Translations under genes and position numbers: made by a program
Shown: in pieces, positions 58,588 through 64,000 of the stretch
Layout of the letters: the number at the start of each line of letters is the position of its first letter
How positions within the stretch are numbered: position 1 is the first letter of the stretch
Notes under the pieces: model-generated
Databases searched by the model: none
What the model was told of the DNA's origin: nothing
What the model saw: only the letters and a program-made list of their open reading frames with translations
DNA from: Amblyomma americanum
Taxonomy: Eukaryota > Arthropoda > Arachnida > Ixodida > Ixodidae
NCBI RefSeq assembly: GCF_052857255.1
Contig: NC_135505.1
Coordinates: forward strand, 50,751,007-50,815,006
Length of the DNA stretch: 64,000 nt
Direction: 5' to 3'

Positions 58588-60350
58588 TGTGATGACCCCC
58601 ATAATGCGCAGGTCCACACGGGACGGAGAGGCAAAGAGACACCGTATGGCTCAGTTTAAACAAACAGGTATATTCAATAATTACACATGATTAAGATTAT
58701 ACATCAGAGGCTGGGGCGTCCGAGCTTACGTGCCGACGACTTCATGGGGGCGATGGAGTGGCTCCGGAGTTGGGCTCGAGCGGTTGCTGGCAGAAGCTGC
58801 ACGCCGTCGGGCTTCGGCGCTGAAGGCCCTCTTCGCGAACGATGTCGTCCTGAGCGTGTATGCAGTAGAATTTCAATAGTCGTCCGTTTCTTCGAGGATG
58901 GTTCACAAACCCTTCCTCTAGTGTCGTTCGGCTTGGAAGATGAACAGGAGGCGAGCTTGTAGATGATGACAGCAGAGCATAATTTTACAACATACATATA
59001 CAGAGAGTTAAACTGGAAAAAGCAGAACTGAATTTACAAAAGAACAAACTTTGCACTTCTTTACTCATCGACCGGGCAGGTTAGTGCCTAAGTAGCATCA
59101 CATTACATGCTAAGCATGGAGCCCCAGCTCAGACTGCCCTCCTGCATCCGTTTACATGCGCTTTTAAGCACTTGGTTAACAAAGGACTAAGGGCGGTCAT
59201 TTTCAGTGGCCCGCCCAAAGCATCAATTCTCCAATGAAAAATAACATGCGAGATGGGGACAACCCCTTGGGTTGGGCTTAGCCTCGAACCCAGATTCTTG
59301 TTAACAATACAAACTAAATAAACAACAAAAACGTCACCACTCTCTCTCAAGTGAGAGTATCCACAGGCTCTCCCTTCGGAGCTAATCCTTGCCTCAGGCA
59401 TGCATACCGCCACCCACCATCGGTCCGCGTCGTTCGTCAGCAACAGAGGAGGGGGCGAAAGCGCCCTCGATGCTGCCGCGCTACCGACGGCGGGACACAG
59501 CTAATAATCATGAAGGGGTTCGTCTGTCGCTCCGGGAAACCAGATTAAGGGTCGCCCCCGTTTTCCCACATTCTTGGCGAGTCTTGCCTGTCCGCCAGGT
59601 GTCCGTCACGGCCCTTCTGGGAATGCGCTTTTGTTCACGAGGCACCGCGGGAAGCTGTGGGTGCCTTCCCGGCGATAGCCCACGTCGTAAAGGGGGGGGG
59701 GGTCCGTGCGTCAAGCGACAATTTTCGTTCCCGGTATGTACTCGGGGCTCTCGGTTTCCGTGTGTGCCGGCGTCCTGCTTTCTGCGAAGGTATGCAGCTG
59801 GAAAAGAGGGGCGGCCTTAAGCCCCAACTCGATGCACACACAAGGAATGTACCTCGTAGCACACAAGGAATGTCACACTCGCTCACCCTCCAGAAGAATG
59901 TTCTCCGAACATTTGAGTCCCTGCAGCTCCCCTTGTCTTTCTGAATCGCCTCGCACAGTGCGTCCGACAAAACACTTTTCGCTGCACTCAACACCACTGC
60001 ACAACACCATATGCCTCCGCTGTCATAACTGGCGTCTCCAGGGGCAGCACTGATCTTCTTTTACAGATAAACATGAAACTCAGCACCCAAGCCCCTCCTT
60101 TCTAGTCCAAACTGGACGAAATAAATTTACCACAGTTACAAAGGAGCTCCCACTTCTAGCACGATCCCGGCACAGACAAAAATATAGATAACGAAAGGAA
60201 GTAGGGCAGGTTCTGCATGCGCTCCGCATGCTCTCCTGTGAAGGTGTTACTTAATGACAGAAAGGTTTAACTACTAACTCCGATAACTTAACACATACGC
60301 ATATAGCAATGTTATGAGCTGCGGCATTACACAATTCTGACCAGTTCACA
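58588..60350 (-). repeat. 3' LTR of gypsy element E (about 1.76 kb)
   Basis: Plus strand starts TGTGATGACCCCC and ends CCAGTTCACA, giving a TGTGA/TCACA terminal inverted repeat. On the minus strand it begins 20 bases after the pol stop codon, directly after AGAGCGGAGT (purine-rich). It includes a 13-base G-run near 59692-59702. No second copy lies in the window, so the left boundary rests on the terminal pattern only. Confidence 0.6.
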
Positions 60351-60370
60351 ACTCCGCTCTGTTTACACCA

Positions 60371-63300
60371 TTAGTCCGACTTAGCTTTCCGATTTCGCAG
60401 CGGATATCGGCCTTCATGAGTCATACTAAGTAAGTCTGTGACCCTTTGTCTGCTTTGGGACTCGCGAGGGCTCGTGGCAGGAGCCTCTCCTGGCGTTATC
60501 TGCGCGGCAACCTCGCGCGCTTCTTCTTCTAGCAATGCATGAAGTAAATCCGGTGGCATTCCGGCCGTCACCTCTGGCGCCTGCCGAACAAATGCAGGAG
60601 AGGGCGTTTCTTGCGAACTATCTGCGCGCTCCGCTTCACTTCTGTCCCCATCAAAATCCGCGCTTTCCCTTTCCTCATTTCGTGAATACTGAACCGGTGC
60701 CGACTTGAGGCGATTTGCGTGTATCCTTATCAAGCGCCGGTTCACGTCTCGGACTCTGAAGTTTACCGGAGAAAGCTTCTCGACAACCTCGCACGGTCCT
60801 CTCCACTTCGTCTGGAACTTACGAGCTAGCCCAATCTGCCTTTGGCAGTTTTCAATGTACACGCTGTCCCCCACATTAAACGGCGCGTCTCTAGCACTGC
60901 GATCGTGCACCTCCTTCCTGCGCTTCGCCGCTTTCTTTAAGGCCTCCTTTGCGATGTCCCTCGCCACTTGCAAGCGCGATTCTAGCTCCACCTTATAGTC
61001 GTCCAGTGAAGCGTATGGGACACGACGGGGGCCCTCTGGCACTTCACTAGGCTGGTCCGGGTCTCGGCCGTAGAGAAGAAAGAATGGCGATTCGCGCGTG
61101 CTCTCGTGTGCTGCGGAATTGTAGGCAAACATTGCATACGGGAGCCACAAGTCCCAGTCCCGCTGGTCGCGCGAAACAAAATGCGACAGGAACCCGGCCA
61201 CGGTTTGGTTCAGTCGCTCCACCGCGCCGTTGCAAGCCGGATGGTACGGTGTTGTCTGCTTCTTAGCGATCTTAAGCAGCTCGCAAACTCTCCTCATTAG
61301 CTGCGACACGAAGTTCGTTCCCCGATCTGTCAAGAGTTGCCTCGGGGGTCCATGTCGGAGCACGATCTGTTCGACAAATGCTCTTGCAACCGTGTCTGCC
61401 TTCTGATCTGGGAGTGCTACCGCTTCCGCGTATTTTGAAAGGTGATCGACAAATACTAAAATGTACTTGTTTCCGGAAGTGGTCGTGGGCAATGGGCCCA
61501 TTATGTCCATACCTGTCCGCTCGAAGGGAGCCGAAACCTCAGGGAACGGCTGAATTGGAGCTGGTCTTCGTCCCTTGGGTGTTTTTCTTTCGAGACAGGA
61601 ATGACACTTCGCACAGTAGTCTCTAACATCCTGTCGCATGCCACTCCAAAAGTACAAACGCTCCACACGCCTGCGTGTCTTCGCTACGCCAAAATGACCG
61701 GCGCATGGCACATCGTGAAACGCGCGAAGAACCCTTTCTGTCCACGACCGAGGTATGACGACTCTCTCCCAAGCGGTTTTCTCTGGTCTCCCTTTCCTGG
61801 TTGGCCTCGTGCGCCGACACAGGGTGCCGTCTTTGCCAATGAAATAACCTAGCTGTTCGGGGTGAGACGGTGCGCCCTCTAAGCTTTCGATTATTCGCTT
61901 CAGGTCAGGATCTCTGCACTGCTCTGTGCGTAATTCGGCGGGGTCGACTACGGGGACAAACTCATCTATAGCTGCCACGGCAGCTGTGCGGCTAAGTGCA
62001 TCAGCATTCAGATGTGTCTTTCCTGACTTGTGCTCAACTTCAAAGCAGTATTCCTGCAGGTGTAGATTCCATCTAGCGAGTCGCGAGCTAGGGTCCCTGA
62101 CACTCATCACCCATTTCAGAGGATGGCAGTCTGTGACTAGCTTGAATTTGCGGCCGTAAAGGTAGCATCTGAAGTGCTTTACTGCCCAGACAACGGCGAG
62201 GCACTCCCTTTCCGTAGCTCCGTACGTTTGCTCTGTGGGGCTCAGCTGTCGGCTAGCAAAAGCAACGGGATGTTCTTTGCCCTCGATAACCTGAGATAGC
62301 ACGGCACCAACTGCGAACTTTGACGCATCTGTGGCCATAACGAAGGGCAAACTAAAATCCGGGTGGCGTAACAGCGGTGCGCTCATTAGCTTCCTTTTCA
62401 GGGCCCCAAAAGCATTCTCCGCGTTTTCGTCCCAACGAAAGGCGACATTTTTGGCTGTTAAGGCGGTGAGCGGCATAGCGAGCTTGGCGAACTCCTCTAT
62501 GTGCCTTCGGTAGTAACCGATCAGGCCGAGAAACTGCCGGACCTGGCGGACGCTAGTCGGGGATGGAAAATCCGAGACACACCTTAGTTTCTCAGGGTCC
62601 GGTCGCACGCCGTCAGCTGAAACAACGTGCCCGAGGTATTTCACCTCGTTTTTGAGGAATTGGCACTTAGAGGGCTTCAGCTTGAGACCCGCTGCTCTTA
62701 GTCGCACCAAAACCTGCTCAATATCGCGCAAATGGTTATCAAAACTGTCACTGGATATGATAATGTCATCCATATACACGAAGCACAGCCTCCCCAGAAG
62801 ACCTGCCAGGATAACATCAGCGGTTCTCTGCCAGACAGCAGGGCTGTTGGCCAGACCCATCGGCATTCTTTTCCATTCATAGTGCCCTGAGGGTGTGTTG
62901 AATGCCGTTTTCTCGGCATCTGCCGGATCCATTGCTATCTGCCAGAATCCCGCCGCCATGTCCACTACCGTGAAGTACCTGGCAGAGCCCAGCTGAGAAA
63001 GCGTCTCCTGTATATTGGGGATGGGGTATGGATCGATGCGATTTACGGCATTTAGTTTGCGGTAGTCCACTACCAATCGATACGAGCCATCTGGCTTTTC
63101 CACCAATAGTGCTGGTGCTCCCCAGGGTGACTTTGAGTGTTCGACAATGCCGCGATCAATCAGGTCCTGCACCTGCCGCTCCATCTCCTCACGTTGGGAG
63201 TAAGGAATCCTGTACGCACGCTGGTAAACGGGCGATGAAATGCCGGTTTCTATACTGTGCTTTATAACGCCACAGCAGCCCAAATCCAGGTTGGACGCGG

Positions 63301-64000
63301 CGAATACCTCCGAGTAGTCGTTCAGCAAACCAGCCAGAGCCTCCCTCTCCCTGGATTTTACGTGAGAAAGATCGAACGACACCTTTGGAGCAGCCGAAGG
63401 ACTAGCATGCTCTACAGTTGCGAGTACCGTATCGGTGGGCTCACGTTGCTCTATCGCAGAGGTGAAGAAAGCCGATGTTTTGTTCTTGGGAAGGCTCAGT
63501 GGCTGCTGGCTACAGTTAACCACCCGTAGGGGCACTCTGTGGGCGTCATTTACTGTCACGAGGCACGCGGCTGCCTTCAGGCCATTGCTTAGAGAGTCGA
63601 CCGGCTCAAGCACTCCCACGGCGCCGCTCTCTACATCTGAAGGCACAAACGCGTACAAAATGTGCTCCGACCAAGGAAGGACGACCGCCTCCTCGACCAG
63701 CCGGACGGCAACCCGCGAATATACCTTCTCCAATGATCCCACTGTTTGACGGGTGTCAATATCGGTAATGCGAATCTCAGCCCCTCTCCTGTTCAAAAAC
63801 GGAACTTTTGAGCCGCCCGCATTAACCTCTTCCTCAGAGAATGAGACTACTACCTTCCCTTTTCTAAAAAAATCCTGCCCTAATATACCTGACACTCCGT
63901 TTGGCAGAGACACCGTGTCCGGGCATACGTAGCAGGGGTGCTCCAATGCAATTCCGCCGAGAGAGAAGTGTAACCGGTAGAGTCCACTTATGCCAAGAGG
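60371..64000 (-). CDS. Intact gypsy Pol polyprotein of element E (5' partial)
   Basis: Open from the window edge to a TAA-type stop at 60371, 1209 codons with no interruption. The N-terminal start is outside the window: the frame continues upstream of the first internal start-like codon at 63946. Domains in order: end of protease (GVSGILGQDFFRKGK, about residue 40); RT with SPWGAPALLVEKPDGSYRLV, FNTPSGHYEWKRMPMGLANS and FVYMDDIIIS (YMDD at 62765-62776); RNase H with VMATDASKFAVGAVLSQV, ERECLAVVWAVKHFRCYLYG and LNADALSRTA; integrase zinc module HDVPCAGHFGV...CAKCHSC; core Asp, Asp, Glu in GMDIMGPLP, LLTDRGTNFVSQ and NGAVERLNQTVA; and C-terminal KFQTKWRGPCEVVEKLSPVN. All catalytic residues are present. 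It copies element RNA and integrates DNA. Standard RT-before-IN order, unlike C and D. Confidence 0.93.
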   Translation of the reverse strand, partial: PLGISGLYRLHFSLGGIALEHPCYVCPDTVSLPNGVSGILGQDFFRKGKVVVSFSEEEVNAGGSKVPFLNRRGAEIRITDIDTRQTVGSLEKVYSRVAVRLVEEAVVLPWSEHILYAFVPSDVESGAVGVLEPVDSLSNGLKAAACLVTVNDAHRVPLRVVNCSQQPLSLPKNKTSAFFTSAIEQREPTDTVLATVEHASPSAAPKVSFDLSHVKSREREALAGLLNDYSEVFAASNLDLGCCGVIKHSIETGISSPVYQRAYRIPYSQREEMERQVQDLIDRGIVEHSKSPWGAPALLVEKPDGSYRLVVDYRKLNAVNRIDPYPIPNIQETLSQLGSARYFTVVDMAAGFWQIAMDPADAEKTAFNTPSGHYEWKRMPMGLANSPAVWQRTADVILAGLLGRLCFVYMDDIIISSDSFDNHLRDIEQVLVRLRAAGLKLKPSKCQFLKNEVKYLGHVVSADGVRPDPEKLRCVSDFPSPTSVRQVRQFLGLIGYYRRHIEEFAKLAMPLTALTAKNVAFRWDENAENAFGALKRKLMSAPLLRHPDFSLPFVMATDASKFAVGAVLSQVIEGKEHPVAFASRQLSPTEQTYGATERECLAVVWAVKHFRCYLYGRKFKLVTDCHPLKWVMSVRDPSSRLARWNLHLQEYCFEVEHKSGKTHLNADALSRTAAVAAIDEFVPVVDPAELRTEQCRDPDLKRIIESLEGAPSHPEQLGYFIGKDGTLCRRTRPTRKGRPEKTAWERVVIPRSWTERVLRAFHDVPCAGHFGVAKTRRRVERLYFWSGMRQDVRDYCAKCHSCLERKTPKGRRPAPIQPFPEVSAPFERTGMDIMGPLPTTTSGNKYILVFVDHLSKYAEAVALPDQKADTVARAFVEQIVLRHGPPRQLLTDRGTNFVSQLMRRVCELLKIAKKQTTPYHPACNGAVERLNQTVAGFLSHFVSRDQRDWDLWLPYAMFAYNSAAHESTRESPFFLLYGRDPDQPSEVPEGPRRVPYASLDDYKVELESRLQVARDIAKEALKKAAKRRKEVHDRSARDAPFNVGDSVYIENCQRQIGLARKFQTKWRGPCEVVEKLSPVNFRVRDVNRRLIRIHANRLKSAPVQYSRNEERESADFDGDRSEAERADSSQETPSPAFVRQAPEVTAGMPPDLLHALLEEEAREVAAQITPGEAPATSPRESQSRQRVTDLLSMTHEGRYPLRNRKAKSD

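Noticed and set aside
59340..60053. Several overlapping ORFs on both strands
   Set aside because: They lie inside the inferred LTR of element E and show no recognised motif.
1..64000. CRISPR arrays, rRNA genes, bacterial operons
   Set aside because: No regularly spaced direct repeats, no rRNA-like sequence and no prokaryotic gene organisation were seen.

Overview
This is a gene-poor, transposon-rich stretch of animal nuclear DNA. It is most likely from an arthropod, and probably a hard tick. The clues are a tRNA-headed SINE that looks like the tick (Ruka-type) family, abundant RTE-clade LINE debris, several Ty3/gypsy families, and spliced genes with GT-AG introns. The species call is inference, because no single-copy host gene is clearly visible. 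No bacterial, CRISPR, rRNA or free-standing tRNA features were seen.

Layout. 0.2-0.5 kb: tail of a LINE. 0.75-5.85 kb: a decayed gypsy element A (+ strand) with a short LTR. 9.01-16.77 kb: a complete PIF/Harbinger DNA transposon with matching termini and a TTA target duplication. It carries a four-exon MADF-domain gene that reads open throughout and a convergent six-exon DDE transposase gene that is broken. Inside it sit a 230-bp palindrome and a SINE with a perfect 14-bp target duplication. 17.2-22.5 kb: a near full-length but decayed I-group LINE with ORF1, endonuclease, RT, RNase H and a Cys tail. 23.8-24.1 kb: an RTE endonuclease fragment. 24.15-29.66 kb: gypsy element C with two LTRs and the order gag-protease-integrase-RT-RNase H, that is, integrase before RT, together with a SCAN-like capsid segment. 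30.3-32.3 kb: two RTE pieces, tail to tail. 32.4-33.1 kb: a gag fragment. 34.2-34.9 kb: a LINE RNase H/tail fragment (- strand).

35.07-40.23 kb: gypsy element B (- strand), same superfamily branch as A, with 137-bp LTRs and flanked by copies of an AGGTCA-rich repeat. 40.4-42.0 kb: RTE (- strand), abutted by a lone LTR and a GC-rich segment (42.0-43.0 kb). 43.5 kb: an isolated Cys-rich exon-like segment. 44.4-46.0 kb: RTE (- strand) with an inserted hairpin and a SINE fragment at its edge. 46.9-50.2 kb: gypsy element F, decayed. 50.6-51.1 kb: a MITE-like element with inverted repeats of about 110 bp. 52.1-53.7 kb: RTE (+ strand). 54.8-56.7 kb: gypsy element D, again with integrase upstream of RT. 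58.6-64.0 kb: gypsy element E (- strand), with a long LTR and an intact pol reading frame that runs off the window.

The points most worth following are the Harbinger element whose accessory MADF gene is intact while its transposase is not, the integrase-first gypsy elements C and D with a SCAN-like capsid, and the intact element E. Boundaries and splice sites were read by eye and should be treated as approximate to a few bases unless a duplicated terminus is stated.
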